Below, one piece after another: positions 1 through 13,300 of a stretch of DNA of 64,000 bases; position 1 is the stretch's first letter, and each line of letters begins with the position of its first letter. The notes under the pieces are model-generated. The model was not told where the DNA came from. It did not search any database and was given only the letters and a program-made list of their open reading frames with translations. This stretch comes from Haemaphysalis longicornis (Eukaryota; Arthropoda; Arachnida; Ixodida; Ixodidae). Made by a program: the position numbers and the translations under genes. The stretch spans positions 26,488,551-26,552,550 of the forward strand of contig CM023448.1 of assembly GCA_013339765.2 (NCBI GenBank), given 5' to 3'.

Positions 1-179
1 CGCCCTGTTTAAATGCTGGTACTCCCTCGGTGAAATTCGTAACCAAAATGTGGGATTGGTGTTCCTGAAGCGCGCAATGCCTCTTGCGACCGACACACCA
101 CGGTTGAGAAGCACCCTTTGATCGGTGTCTACGATAGCGTCGACGTCAGGAGCAGCATCTTCACAGTAGACTGCGATCA

Positions 180-691
180 TCAAGCTTGCGCGGGGTGGCA
201 GGGGACATGATCATCGGCGATCCTTACAGCAGCACGGTGTTCGGGGTTCGATTCCGGCGTCAAGGAGTGGTCGGAGGAAAAAGTTATCGACTTCGTCTGC
301 AGATCGATTATTGCGCCGTTGTCCGTCAAAAAGTCCATTCCGAGAATTACGTCGCGGGAGCAGTTGGGCAAAACGACGAACGCCGCAGGGTACGTCGTGC
401 GTCTATGGTGACGCGCGATGTGCACGTTCCACTTGGCGTCACGAGGTGGCCTCCTGCTGTGCGTATGTGCGGACCGTCCCATCTGGTCATAACTTTCTTC
501 AGTTTAGACGCAAATGGTCCGCTCAACATTACGGAGTAGTCGGCTCCCGTGTCTACGAGGGCGACTACATCAAAGCCGTCGATGGACACCTTGACGTCGG
601 ATGCCGCCTTCCTCGAGTTCCGGGTGCGTCGGGGCGTCGCATCTCGGCTTGTGCGTGTTGACGGTCGGGCACTGTGCGTCGTCGTTGTCAT
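180..691 (-). pseudogene. Retropepsin-like protease of Gypsy element A (frameshifted)
   Basis: Aspartic protease that would mature Gag-Pol. The catalytic segment VALVDTGADYSVM keeps Asp-Thr-Gly (codons at 553-545). The C-terminal half, with the VILGMDFL block that packs against the active site in Ty3/Gypsy proteases, lies in another frame (482-180). The two frames overlap around 350-480, showing a single indel. Downstream 179-1 is the linker toward RT. Compare element B, where the same DTG is lost, and element C, where it is kept. Confidence 0.85.
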
Positions 692-809
692 CGTCTTCTC
701 AGCGGACGTCTCGGTCCGGTCGGGTGCGCGTCGCGGCGTATAGCTGTCGTCGTGTACGGGAGTCTCGTCAGGTCTGGGTCGGGTCGTCGGGATGAGGGCA
801 TGTTGTGAA

Positions 810-2211
810 TCATGTCTTCCGCGAGTCGTTGCGTCGTTGGAGGGTTTTCATTTTCCGCGATCGTGCAACTTTACCTCCAGAAGTTGCTGCTTTTAGTTCC
901 CCCGCGTGGGCTGGGGGACCTTCCACGTGAGAAGTCAGCATTGCTACGGCGGTTCGGCGACTGGTATGGGTAGGGTGACGGCGAACGGTTGAAACGGGCT
1001 GGTCGGAGGCGTGTTGGACAGGTACTCTTCGATCTCCGATGGGCGCTGGCCAGTTCGGGGGCGGGGGCGTCGACGGAGAACCCTCGCAAACCGAGCCTCC
1101 TGTAGGGGCAGCGACGGTAGACGTGGTCGGCCTCTCCGCAGTGGTAGCACAGCGGACGATTGTCGGACGTTCGCCACACGTCGGTCTTCCTTGGGGCAGG
1201 GGGTTGCGCCGCAGGGGTCGGGCCGGCGAGAGGGGACGACGGTACGGAGCCTCGTGACGATAGGGTGCAGGTGGGCGAGGGCGATGTACAGCAGCCGCGT
1301 AGGTCATGGCTTGCGGCTCGCGAGGTGCTACTGGCGTCGTTGAAGTTCCCAGCGCTTGCTGCACTTCTTCTCTAATGACGTCGGTAAGAAAGCGACTTGT
1401 GGTTGCGGCGGCGTCGGGAGCAGTTTCCGCAGCTCCTCCCTCACTATTTCGCGGATAGTGTCGCGTAGTGAGTCGGAGTTGATAGCGCTGGCACCAATCG
1501 TCTCCGAAACCAGCGCATTGATTGGGCGGTCGTACTGCCTCGTTCGATTTCGAGCGTCTTCTCCATCGCGGCGCTCAGACGCGAATTCGGACACGGTTTG
1601 GGGGTTGCGAACAAGGCACGCGAAGAGCTCTTGCTTCACACCTCGCATCAGAAACCGTAGTTCTTTTCTTCCGTCATTCCTGGGTCCGCACGGCGGAAAA
1701 GTCGCTTCATTTCCTCAACGAAGATTACGACTCCTTCGTTCGGGTGTTGCGTTCGAGTTTCCAGTAAAAGCGCAGCTCGTTCTTTTCTCACCACGGTCGT
1801 GAAGGTCTTAAGGAACTCGCTTTTGAATTGCGTCCAGTCGGTCAAGGCGCTCTCGTGGTTTTCAAACCAAGTTCGGGCTGCATCCTCCAAGTAAAAGAAA
1901 ACATGCCGGAAGGTTTCTTCATCGTCCCACCTGTTGAAGATCCGCACGCGCTCCAGCTTCTCCAACCATTCCTCTGGGTCTTCAGCGGGGGCTCCCCGGA
2001 ACGATGGCGGTTCCCGGGGCTGCTGCAGATGATTGGCGACGTTGTTTCTTGTACCATGGTGTTGGTTGCAGCGTTCCTTTTCTTGGGCCCTTCTGGCATC
2101 AAACCGAACTCGGGCGGTAAATCTTGCAGGCGGGGGCTGGCTCTTGTTGGACTGGCTTGGCGGCTTTTCGAGGTTGTAGTGGGCATGAAGGGTGCGTACC
2201 CCCACCTCCAC
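810..2211 (-). pseudogene. gag of Gypsy element A (broken)
   Basis: Gag builds the virus-like particle of the retrotransposon. The segment at 2211-1648 carries the retrotransposon gag core (EEWLEKLERVRIFNRWDDEE, then FYLEDAARTWFE and a FKSEFLKTF block). The next frame, 1648-1328, continues with MRGVKQELFACLVRNPQTV and a charged EIVREELRKLLP segment. Around 1150-1100 is one well-kept zinc knuckle, CYHCGEADHVYRRC, matching C-x2-C-x4-H-x4-C. At least three frame changes separate these pieces, including one just after the EEKNYGF block, so no full-length Gag can be made. The N-terminal portion is in yet another frame (1842-2363). Confidence 0.85.
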
Positions 2212-2215
2212 CAGA

Positions 2216-2634
2216 TGTCACGAAGCAAGGACGAAGCAGTTGTCTTGAGAGAAAACAAGTTTATTGGAGCGAACTTGTGCTCCCCTAACAACTCAAAAGA
2301 ATACAGAGGCGGCGAAGCAGCGGTCAACAAAGTGACTTGCGTCAGCGAGAGCGTCCGAATCAAATGCTCCGGCGCCGCACGCAGGCTTTTTATCTTTCGG
2401 CGCGCGTGGTTCTCGAAACGTCGATTCGCATCGAGAACATAGTAGATCCAAGAAGATTATTCGGGGCTGTTCACGTTAGATCGGAATGCTCTCCCTATCA
2501 CAACAGATAACACATGCGGCACAGAAAGAAAGAATGGAACACGCGCTTCCCTTGGCGCAGAGATAACACAGACCGGCGCAGCCGGGCGGTAAAAGCAAAA
2601 CACAAAAAACAAACCCAATGTATGGTTCGCGGCA
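2216..2634 (-). repeat. 5' LTR of Gypsy element A (about 419 bp)
   Basis: The minus strand starts TGCCGCGAACC and ends TTCGTGACA, i.e. TG...CA. A polyadenylation hexamer AATAAA lies on the minus strand at 2260-2265, near the LTR end. The same LTR recurs at 39767-40184 (minus), 45198-45646 (plus) and 58082-58437 (plus, start missing). Immediately inside the LTR, after two bases, comes TGGTGGAGGTGG, in the position and with the leading TGG expected of a tRNA primer-binding site. I cannot name the tRNA. Confidence 0.85.
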
Positions 2635-2637
2635 TTA

Positions 2638-4870
2638 TATAATATATCTCTTTTCTACTCGCGCACGAATGATGTAAGCAAATGATAGGTATATCAGTGT
2701 CTGAACCATTAAGTTCATCCATTCGTTGCCGAGAACTAGTAGGGGCAGCTGAGACCTGGTACAGGTGCGCAACACCCTTGTCTAAAACACTGAGGTCAAC
2801 TTCAACGGCTTTCCTGTGAAAAAATGCGGACCCACACTTTTCGCAAAACAGGTTGAGTTCAAGATATACGGTCAACACTTCAGAATGCACAATAGTTTTC
2901 TTCTAATGCTTTTTAGCCGAGGCAAGATCCAGGTATAGGTACAAAACCAGTGTTATAGACAACGGTGTTGCTTGCTCTCTGCCCTACGTTTTCTGGTGAT
3001 GGTTTGTATGAATACACCGTAAAGCGAAAAACTGCGCAATAATGGACGTCCACAAAAAGGAAGGAAACACAGGACAGGCGCAGCCTGCGTTTCCTTCCTT
3101 TCTTTTGGAAACACATGACTGCGCCTGTCCTAAGTTTCCTTCCTTTTTTGTAGCCATCCAATATTGCGCAGTTTTTTTACTTTACGTTTAATATGCACCA
3201 TCTCGCCCACCAAGAAGTTCGGATATTATATGAAATATTTGCACATTTATAGAGATAGGTATCTTTTGTTTCCCACGTGCTTTTCTTGTTGTTCTGGTTT
3301 CCCTGCTTTTTCTTCTGCATTACGTTGGTGAGCATTTCATCACAGGGTTTATGAGCTATATGTCGAAGAACATTTTTCCACAGCAGTTGAAACCTCTTTT
3401 AAATGACTTTGAATAGGCTTACTTGCCCGCATATGCCGGAATACGCTTACCGTATGAAGTTACAACAAAAGCTGAATACTCAGCTCTTCCGAGGAACAAT
3501 ACAGTATTATAATTCTGTCGTGTCTTAAAAGGCTTTTAGATGGAGTGGGTCTTACCGCTTGTGTTTTTTTGGGAGGCAGCTAAGCTTCACGTCGTTTCAT
3601 AGGTCAATGATCCAGCAGCGCTTGTTTATTAAACGCCTTAACAAAACTGAATACAGCGTATTTTCTTTACCACCAATATTTGAAGTCTCTCTCATATTAC
3701 TTACTCTGTGTAAATGTCAGCGACATGACATTCGATGACCAAGAAAGCATTTTTGCTGTAATTCAACAAAGAAACATTTTCCGGTTTCTGAAAATTCAGA
3801 GGCAGGCAGAAAAACGTTTTAGCATTTAAAATATAATAAACAAAAGACACGTTTCAGGCCTATAAACTACTAAACGAAGCCCTAATATAGCAGTTACTGC
3901 AGCTTCAAAATGTGGTGTAGTGTGACCACACTGCTGTGAATTTAGCGCATGTGAGATTAGGTGATCTTCAGTATATTTATTCAAGTAACCCCTTTTCACT
4001 TCTACTGTGGGTCACAAGATTCCACCTCAAACTCATTTAAAAATTTTTATTTCACTCCGACATATAGTTATTACTACTAGAGGAAGGTATTGAGCCAAAA
4101 GAATAGTTAGGAGATTTAAAAATGATATAAGTAACCGTGGGTGAGGTGTGAAATCCGCCAGATTTAGGGGAAATCACAAAAGGCAGAGTAGGTTTTCACG
4201 ATGGAAATTTGAAATCTACAATAATGCAGACACACGGCTATAAAAAGCTTTACAGCTTTCTTATAAGTTTTAAAATTGACAATATATTTTTCCTTGTTCA
4301 TGAATCTGAACGTGGAGCACCGCCTATGAAGGGGCGTCGGTGTAGCATCTCAGCTAAGCACGGTGCTGGCTGTTTGTAGAGCGAGAGCGAATGTCAACTA
4401 CTAGAAGAGATCGCCAGAATTTAGGCCAACAAATTTTGTGGAAATCTCCAAGGTGGAGTAAAACTGCAAAACGAAATTTTGTTACTAGCTGAATGCACCT
4501 ATACGGCTGCAGCGAACTGCAGCAGCGAAGTTTCTGCAAAAGCTATGCATCATTCCTTGCAGCTTTATGGCAGGAGTGACGTAGATGTCAAACATTTCTT
4601 CGAAGAATGTTTCTCCACCTGGGGGATTTCTCCTTTTTCTTGTCAATTAACACCGGTAACTCACTATGAGTTTTTGATCAATTCTCTCTTGCGACACAAA
4701 CGACTAGCCTACCGGTTAGCTAACGTGGTAGACCAACTACCCTAGAGAGGTGGTGGTCCCAGTTTCCCAATTCAAAGTTTTAGAAAAAGCTGGCAAACTT
4801 TTATTTGCCGCCGCATAGCTCCATTAGGGATGATGTGAAATTTTTCTTCACTAAGGGGGCGAGATGGCAG
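2638..4870. other. No gene; AT-rich DNA with one foldback MITE
   Basis: Apart from the foldback element at 3017-3187 I see no conserved protein, RNA or LTR. The open frames here are short, in low-complexity context and without recognisable motifs. A possible first unit of the 300-bp repeat lies near 4590 but is too diverged to be sure. Confidence 0.5.
3017..3187. mobile_element. Foldback (MITE-like) inverted repeat
   Basis: Two arms of about 65-70 bp face each other: 3019-3083 and 3119-3187. Both read, in inverted sense, GTAAAG...AAACTGCGCAATA, then ACAAAAA(A)GGAAGGAAAC, then AGGACAGGCGCAG. The 35-bp centre itself contains a further partial copy (CGCAGCCTGCGTTTCCTTCC). No coding capacity. 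The structure is that of a small non-autonomous foldback transposon. No target duplication is obvious, so the exact ends are approximate. Confidence 0.7.
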
Positions 4871-4879
4871 AGTTGGACA

Positions 4880-7800
4880 CACCTGCTATAAGTTTCTTTT
4901 CAAATTGCAGATCGCCACCATCCAGGCGGCCGCACAGTTTCGTCACGCCCAGGATTCAGGTCTAGCACATTAAACATGAAAAAGTGCCGAAAACAACGTC
5001 ACATAGATGCTCCAGTGCAGAAGGATAAACGGTAAATCAGCTTAGTGACTCTCGAATGTACACCGACGTGAGAGACTTCTTAATCAAAGTGGTTGCATGC
5101 AATCCCGGCACACCAAGATGAAACAAAACTGATGCATAATAAGAGGGTCCTCAGTGGCGCGCTGCGGACAGGAGTGCAGCTACTGCAATGTTTGTCTTAA
5201 CACAGAAGATTGGTGCATAAATGCCGTATCCATTATCTACGCAAACTGCTAAGCTCGTCTAATTAGGTTGCCAATTGATCCAACAGAACCATTAAAACGA
5301 TAGTGCAGCAGCGTACCAGGTAACATATGAACAATATTCTCCAGCGCCCTGGCGTAAAGAGCAAATCAGCTGGATGGCTAGATAATGTAATATTACTATA
5401 CAGACATTAGCATTAGAACTATGGTGCAGAAATAAGAAGTAAATAGATTGAGTTTTAGTAGGTGTGGTGGCGGTATGTAGCCGTAGTACTACATTCCTGT
5501 TCACTCTGTCAATGTGCGCAATTTGCTGTAGCCGCTAAATAAGCAACAGCCTGGCTAGTGAAACTTTGAGACAGTGAATTCGCAGCTTTACAGTAACAAA
5601 GCCATTGTAGTGACGTATTATCACTTGCGTCCGAATGATACGCCACAGCACAGGAACTAGTGCTAAAATGGCTGCGTGACTCGGAAAATAAACTTTTAGA
5701 GGGACATCTGAATCATCTTAGCGGACGTTAAAAATTTCGCGCAAGAAGCACTTCGCATGGGACACACTGGTGGTGATGACTGCAGCTGCTACATTTTGTG
5801 GTCCCTGTGCCCATCGTTGCCTTTTGTAGTAGCCATTTTATGCGTGGCGGCAATGGTCTCCGAGAGCGACAAGGAAGTCTGTTAGCCTTGAGACGATAAA
5901 AAAATGTGAAAGGTACAAATCATCCGCTACGGAAAAATCATGCAGCAGAGTGCAGCGATGTACGGAAGAAGGGTAGAGGGACAAGAGTAGGAGGAAAAAC
6001 TACAACAGTGACCTCTCAATGCCCATAGTGGCCTTTAAAAGCAGAATGTGCAGTTGAATACGCCGAGCCGCGCCATGCACCGCTGCTGATACATTTTGCG
6101 TTCTGTTAGCCACATGTTGCAGTAACCGCTATTGGCGCGATTGTTACAGCCCGTCATGGAGACAAGACCATGTCTTCAACCTGGTAGACCATGATATTGC
6201 CCGACATCCCTCACCTCTCGTCTTGGCGCTCAAACCCTCGAGGCTTCGTGACCCTTCATCACGTTACCCCGCACCTCACCAAGATGTTACGGAGAGGAAT
6301 ACGTGAAAATGAAGGTGCATTTCACACACGCATGCGCAGGGAAGCGAGCACCGCGTTGGACCTAGCACGAACCTTTTCTTCTTCCCAGCTGAGCCCTAGC
6401 ACATGTCCGCGAATGCTTGGGGCTATGTACTGACATTTCGTTCTTTGGCTACTGACACACTGTAACAATATGTACATTGGCGCCTGTGGCTCTACATCAA
6501 AGATATGCGCTCCGAACAAGAATCACAAGATAAGCTGTGTGACTGGCCTAGCATAACAACATCATAACATAACATCATACCTTAAGAACACAATACCAGC
6601 AGAACATCTGGACGGCCATCACCACTCAAAATATCTGCACAATGCTGACCCCTTCAGGCGTCACAGTGGCGGCAGAAAGAGCAGCTGCTACTTTCTGTGT
6701 TCGCCTTGCCGATCCACACAATTTGCAGAGCCACACTATAAACGATGGTACTAAGGCGACAAACAGAAAATCCCGCGACTTCAACATTGGTACCCTGACA
6801 AGGGCATTGCTGTCACTGTAGTGTTCATCGTCACCAAAGCTCAATTTCGCAAGAAGTAAACGGAAACCATTCGTGGAACTTGCATAGTAAAATCTACGAT
6901 TTAAGTCTGCATGGCCAACGCGCCCCACAAAAAAGACCCGAATTTATGGGTTCTACCTTGGCCACCATTGTGGCACCGAACCCAGAAGCTACACTTCGTG
7001 TTCAAATTTCTTTTCTCGCCTTTTGGTGCAACCACTTGATAGGCTACTGACTAAAGTCTGATACCATAAGACAGTCACTTTAAGAGGCTACCACAGGAAG
7101 CACTCGGCAATCACGTACCGTCTTTTACACCAGTAACTTTCGCCACCCCGCAACGATCAACTGGGTGACTAGCCAAAGATAAAATACTTGAGTTGTACCT
7201 GCACAGCAATCGTGACCTATAAAACCCAGTCTAAAAACTACGCTGTTTAGTGAGCGGGATAGCGGGATGTAGTGAAGCTTCGACATTTTGTGGTCACCTG
7301 GTCATTGCATGGCTTTTGGGGTAACCGATATGTTCCCGGGAGTATCATCTTGTGAAACAAGAAAGGCATTCAATAGGAAGCGCCCCTGTCATAACCAGGG
7401 TATTGTGCTTACGTGCCGTCTTCTCCATCACCACCATCTGCCACCCCTCAAGGAAAAAGAAGCGAGCTAATGACTTGCGGAGGAAACAGTAGAACAGCTA
7501 CCTCAGCACAAGTATTTCGCCTGTAAAAAGCAACAGAAAAAATCCGCACCGCATTCGTCACAATGGGTTCACGGAGCGAAGCTTCAACACATAGTGTCTG
7601 CCTTACTATTGCCACATTAAGCGGTAGATGCTATGCATGCGAGTGTAATGTATTGCCGGGATGCCAAGTCAGTTACTCGAAGTACCATTCGACAGAAAAG
7701 GACACTGCCGCCAGCAATGTTCGTTTACGTCAACATCATGCGCCAGTGCACAATGATTAACGGTTGATCAGACTGGTGAATAAAGAAGGAATACTACCAG

Positions 7801-8200
7801 GGCAACCTTTCAAAGGTCCTCATGACATACAAAACACAAGCAGGAGAATGCACTATTCAGAACTCACAGTGGTTGCACCATGAGCACCTGCAGCATTTTG
7901 TTTACACCTCCCGGATAGTCGCTAGAAGCAGTAGCTACTACCGATGCCATGGTTATCAGCCAATGCATTGCCGTCATATAACGTCTCTTACGTCCAAAAT
8001 GCGCGCCAAAGCTCAAGGACCCACAGGAAATCAGTTCCCTGACCGGCAAAGGAAAACTACGCGTGTGACTTTGATTTCCTCGAGGTGGCATAACTGCGCA
8101 CTAACACTACAGCGCTCTGCATATGGTGGAGGGGCACCATTAGGCGCACCTTATACATGTTGCGGCAACCAAATATTTCTTCAATTTACCACCTTTCGGG
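4880..8200 (+). repeat. Diverged tandem repeat, period about 300 bp (block 1)
   Basis: A motif like GCTACATTTTGTGTTCACCTTGCC recurs at 4886, 5187, 5491, 5791, 6091, 6690, 6991, 7283, 7587 and 7893 (spacings 292-306, one double step). About 30-43 bp later almost every unit has a GTAGCC(A/G)-TA-type motif (5524, 5831, 6121, 6725, 7028, 7320, 7928). At about +83 there is often AGTGACTTCAAG and at about +113 to +120 a CATTGCAGTCACGTACCG motif (6803, 7111, 7402). Units differ greatly from each other, so it is an old satellite. No unit keeps an open frame. Confidence 0.75.
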
Positions 8201-8239
8201 ATAACAGAAATACAAGAAAGAAGTAGGAACAGCTTGGTC

Positions 8240-10330
8240 ATCTCCAGCCCACAAATACAAACATAATATGAAACATTGAAATCTTAGGCAGTTTACAGGA
8301 GAAAGAGTAAGGGAACGAAAATATAATAAATAAGAGGGGAATAGAGAATACGCAGTTTTTACGCTAGCAGGACGCACAAAACTGTCCCGGTTACACACAT
8401 TTTTTTTTTATTTTTATTCATGGCCAGTGGTCGCTTTTCTTTTGTAGGCTTCTCATTCCTTAAAGAAGAGATTTCGTCGAACCCCTGATTACATTTTTTT
8501 AGATGAGAGAAAAAACAGAAAAATTGAAGATCACGCAAGTTTCCAAAGTCGAATACATGGCGGTTGCCAGACCTAGGCTTAGGAACTTCCTGGTACTAAA
8601 AGTAGCCATCCCTCGATTTAAGAGAATCGTTTTTATGGAAAACCACGGTCCAAAATTTCTTGTTTGGTGTCATTTCGACCTTATTGTTGGTTGTATGACC
8701 AACCTTAAGCTATTTATGACGTTTTTTTCGGCATTCGCGTTCCGTAATGTGTCCTTCGAAATGTAATTTCGCCCAAATTTTATTTTTTCTTGCGTTACAC
8801 AGAATAATGTTTTGTGGTTTCGGGGGACTGTTAGAAGGAAAAGGTTATTTGTAGCTCCAGTTAGTCCTTATCACTCATTGCTAAGGGATAGAAATTGAAG
8901 TGATGTATTAAAATTATGTTACTTTTCAGAAATATCCCGGTGGAAGGGTGACAATTTTGTGTCATTTTGAGACATTACATATATTTCAACATGGTTTTTC
9001 CCGGTTATGCACTCTATATATTTTATTTGTTTCTGTGGTTACCCCAACCAAGAGAGGCATAGTTATACTCGAGTGAAATACCGAGATATAGAAAATTGCT
9101 GTATCTTCAAGGGGTACGTGCTTGTTAAAGGACATAAAATCTAACCACTGTTTTGTAATTTTTGTTGAACCACAGGTGTTGTAGCTAGCTTCAATGTGTG
9201 ACGGGAAACGCCCGATGCGTAACGCCTTGCCGAGAAAATGCCGAGTGCTAATGAATGTTCGGGATTGTCTTCCTGGCAGTGCACGCGCGAGGGGTATATC
9301 CCCGGCATGCACAGTGGCTTTAGCCAAAAAAATGGTGAAACCTCCGAGAAGTGACAAAATGCCAAGCGCCCTTGAGCAGGTGTCCCGCGTCGAGCCCCGA
9401 ACTTCTAGACTCGCGTTCTTGCTTTAGCAAAAAAAAAAAAAGAATTGGTGAAAATACCACGGTGATGCTCCCATTGCCCTGCATCCAACAACGCCACAGC
9501 TGGCGCCGCACCTACCCCACGAAACCACGACTCTACTCCGGGAATACCACGCATGCGTTGTGCAGGTGGGCGCTGCCGCTTTGACCCAGCTGCCGACAAG
9601 ATCTAGAGCGCATATAATGCTTGGTATGACGAACACAACAGTATCGATGTGGATGACCATGACTAGATATAGCACAGAGCGAGCGACGACTGAACCTGCA
9701 AATAAACAATTCCCAACCTGTACAAATTTGGTGATGTGTCATTCTGGGCTCACGTAGAAAGAAATCCTGCTGTTTCGCTATGGTTCAAGCTTTGCATGAC
9801 TTAGTGCAATCGTTGCTACTTTTTTACAGTTGATATTATTTACTCTTGCAATGAGTGTAAAAGATGATACATCCCAAAATAGCAATGTGAAGTTGTCGAA
9901 ATACATAATACATTTTACAGTTTTACATAAAAATTTATGACAATAATATAGAATTGGACTAGTATAGGAACGCGAATACTGACTTGTGGAACCCCAGATA
10001 ATAAATGTTATAAATATAAAAAGAAGAAGAATATTATAAATAATAAAATTATATCATATATAAAAATAGAGGTGACTAGGGCGTACGAGTTGACGACGCC
10101 TTCACTAAGAATTGGGGAATGGTAATACAGAACCACGGAAACCATGCCAGGATGATTGCTTCGATACGTGATAATTTTCCAGTACGCACAGTTTGAGGTA
10201 ACCGAAAAATAGGTGACGGTACAGACCTATAAAAACGACAATGCAGTGATTTCTCTTTCTTGTACCTTTACAATAACATTTTGCGTAAACTATCGTAATC
10301 TAAATCGAAATAGTTCGCACTATGCAAGCA
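8240..10330. other. No gene; AT-rich spacer between the two satellite blocks
   Basis: The 300-bp periodic motifs cannot be followed through this stretch, so it is probably an insertion or a more decayed part of the array. It includes a poly-A run near 9428-9440, a somewhat more GC-rich patch at 9190-9740 and very AT-rich DNA at 9780-10080. None of the short frames shows a motif I recognise. Confidence 0.5.
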
Positions 10331-13300
10331 TCACCTGGAAGTCAGCTGTGTGACTGGTGTAGGAAAAAACCGAGGGTGTCCCCTAAATGGCCATCCTCGC
10401 CTATATATATTCGCACAACGGCACGCTGCTACGTTCTTTGTTCACCTTGTCGGCCACAGCATATCCTAGCCCATATATAGGCGATGGTAATAGTCCGTCG
10501 AGGTGACAAGGCAGCGACCGCAGACGCCCGTAGCACGACTATTACAGTTCAGTGACTCACCGCCTTCTACGACACCAACATGCGATAATGCGAGACGAAT
10601 GCGAGTCCGCTGCGAGTCCGCTGGGTTATTGGCTAAAGTTGCCAACAAGACGCACTCACAGATTCGCTAACGAATTGGTGGCATTGCGGAGAGCGGCTAC
10701 ATTTTGTGTTCACACTGCGAATCGTGGTATTTTGAGGTAGCCAGTAAATATGCTGCAGCCATAGCATCTGAAAACGGATGAGCAGTGACTTCAAGCGCCT
10801 GAAGCTTGACAGGGACGTTGCGGTCAGGCACCATGTTCTATGTCATAGGGATGCTTCTCTACAGAGGAATAAGTGGAGAACTGGCATATCGGCTGGCGTA
10901 GGAAAAAATACGGGAGCGAACTCTGCATGGTCATAAAAGAACGCGTTTTCCACTCGTCATTACATCGCCATAAAACTCGGCTAATACAATTTGTTCTCGC
11001 TATCTGATCTCAGCATTTTTCGGTAGCCCCTAATATGTGTGAGTATCAATCTGATCAATCCGAAAAGAGAGTGACTTCAACCTACGGTGCAAAGACAAAA
11101 TGGCCCAATCACGTATCGTCGTCTACGATATCGAGAAGCGCCTCCGTGCAAGCATAAACACAAAAGAGCTAGGTGACTTGTGTAAAAAAATGTACGAAGT
11201 TTATCTCTGTATCTCTAATGTGGCTTCTAAAAAGGACCCAAAAGAATGTGTTCTGCTGTCGGCATGGTGGCGGCTCGGAGCATCGCCCTAAATTTGTGTT
11301 CACTGTGCCTATCACCGCATTTTGTGGTAGCCGGTGTACATGCAAGGATATTAGCCTGTCAAAACCAAAAGGGTGCAATGTATGACGTCCGTACCGGGAC
11401 ATAAACATTGCAGTGTGGTAACCTTTTGTAGGTCAAAAACATAAGCCACCTTGTAAAATCACCAAGGTGTCAGCTAGAACACTGGCGGAAGAAAATCTAC
11501 CATAGCGAAATCCGCATAACCCTTCAATCCGGCTTTCAGCGCGTGAAATAGGTTTCCTAAGTTAGGAATACATATCATGCACGTGTGGCGTTTTATTGTT
11601 ATTTTTTCGTGTATGTTTTTTATTTCCGTCATATATAACCGCCCCCCTTCACAAGATATTATACAGTTGATAGTTTGCGCCTCACCTTGTCTGTTTTTGT
11701 GTTATTCACCCTGTTCTACGTTTCTTGTCAGGCAGCGCACCTCTGCACTTCAAGATGTTGAAACACGAACTAGCCCACACCCAAGCCTTTGCCACTAAGA
11801 CGCGGTGAAACATTCCCTTTGAAGTGGACACTGTGCGGCACAGTGTACAGAACCTACACTTCGTGTTCCCCTTACCTTTCGGCCCATAATACTGAAGACA
11901 ATGTACACGATGTTATTACCAGTTAAAAGGAGAAGGCAGTGTCTTGAGGCGGCTGTACCATTACAAGGATATTGCAAACATGTAGCGTCATCTACGTCAC
12001 TAATATGGAGCTCACGCCATGTATGGACTTAAAACATCGTCGTAACTGGCCTACAAAAACCATGGAAAGCGAGCTATGCATTTGCAGGGTTGTTTATAAA
12101 CCCCCCAAGGGCGTGCAGCTACAGCATTTGTCTTCACCTTGCCGATCACTTAATTCTTCGGTAGGCGGAATAAGAGCCAACCGCAGATGAACCGTAAAAC
12201 CTGAAGGCAGTGAGTACAAGCGGATATATCATGACATGCACAAACGCGCGACATATAGTAACGTAAAGAGCATGCCCCAATGGTGATTATAAATGGGAAA
12301 TCGTCTGCGTAAATGTCGCAGGAAAAATGACGAGATAGATATCTGCATTGATATCATGGCGTACAGAACCAAAAATAAAAAACGCTGCTTGTTGCGGTCA
12401 CAGCGCTATAATGAACCGTCGTTTAATTATTTTGCGTTGACCTTGCCCATTTCACTATTTTGACGTAGCCACAATAGACGCAGTGGCGCTCGCCTATTAC
12501 AGCCACAAGAGAACGTATTCGAACTCGTTAATCATGAGGACATTGCAGTCACGTCTGGTATTCTAAGGCACCACGATGCGCCAGACCACAAAGAAAAGCA
12601 GGGCATAACCTCGGTGACTGATTTGCGAACAACCACTAGAGGGGCTTTTGTGTGGCCACCCTGATTTTAAAGAACAAATCCTTAAGAATTATCTCTACAA
12701 CCGCCGTGATGACCGCACGGGGCAGAATTTGTACGTTTAGGGGGCACCTTCGCCGCACCCAACTTTTCAGTGGCCACTATGTACGCTACGTAATTGCTTG
12801 TCAAGTGACGAGGCTGTGACTTCAAGCGCCACTACCATGACAAGGACATATTCGCAAGTATCATCATATATGTGAAATTGGGCCCCACCTCGGAAGGCTC
12901 AATAAAATTAGCTGCGTGAATGGCGGAATAAGTATAAGAGAGTGAAGTCTGCATGGCCATCTTGACATAGAGCCCACGCTCATCGATGACCGCCTCCAGC
13001 CAGTTATCGCCGTGATTTGCGGTTTACCACACTACACAGAAGGGTACTTCCCTGTCAGCGTGGCAATGCAGGGATATCAATCGTATGTAGCTTGGGCAAG
13101 AACCGTGCAGTCACTTACAGTTTATGTGTAAAAAGCATGCGCCAGCTTGGTCTCATCATTGTGAAATCACCTCACTTAAACGTTGTTTTTGTCACAATGA
13201 TCGTGGTGGTGTGTCTCGACCAGGTGAGAGTAATTAGACGAGGGAGGGCCCGCTGGTTGGTTTACCCAAACGATCTTTAATACACACACACGTGAGCCCT

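Larger units (their letters stand above)
1..2634 (-). mobile_element. Ty3/Gypsy LTR retrotransposon A, 5' part, runs off the window
   Basis: On the minus strand the order is LTR (2634-2216), a primer-site-like stretch, gag, CCHC knuckle, aspartic protease, then the protease-RT linker, which reaches base 1. The remaining pol lies left of the window. The same linker occurs near 43500-43680 in element B and near 47690-47870 in element C, so the three are one family. Gag and protease are spread over several frames with internal stops, so this copy is dead. Family assignment comes from domain order and from the similarity of the copies to each other within the window. Confidence 0.9.

Noticed and set aside
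8485..8500. ATTACATTTTTTTAG as a further unit head of the 300-bp repeat
   Set aside because: No GTAGCC-type motif follows at about +37, so the match is probably due to T-richness.
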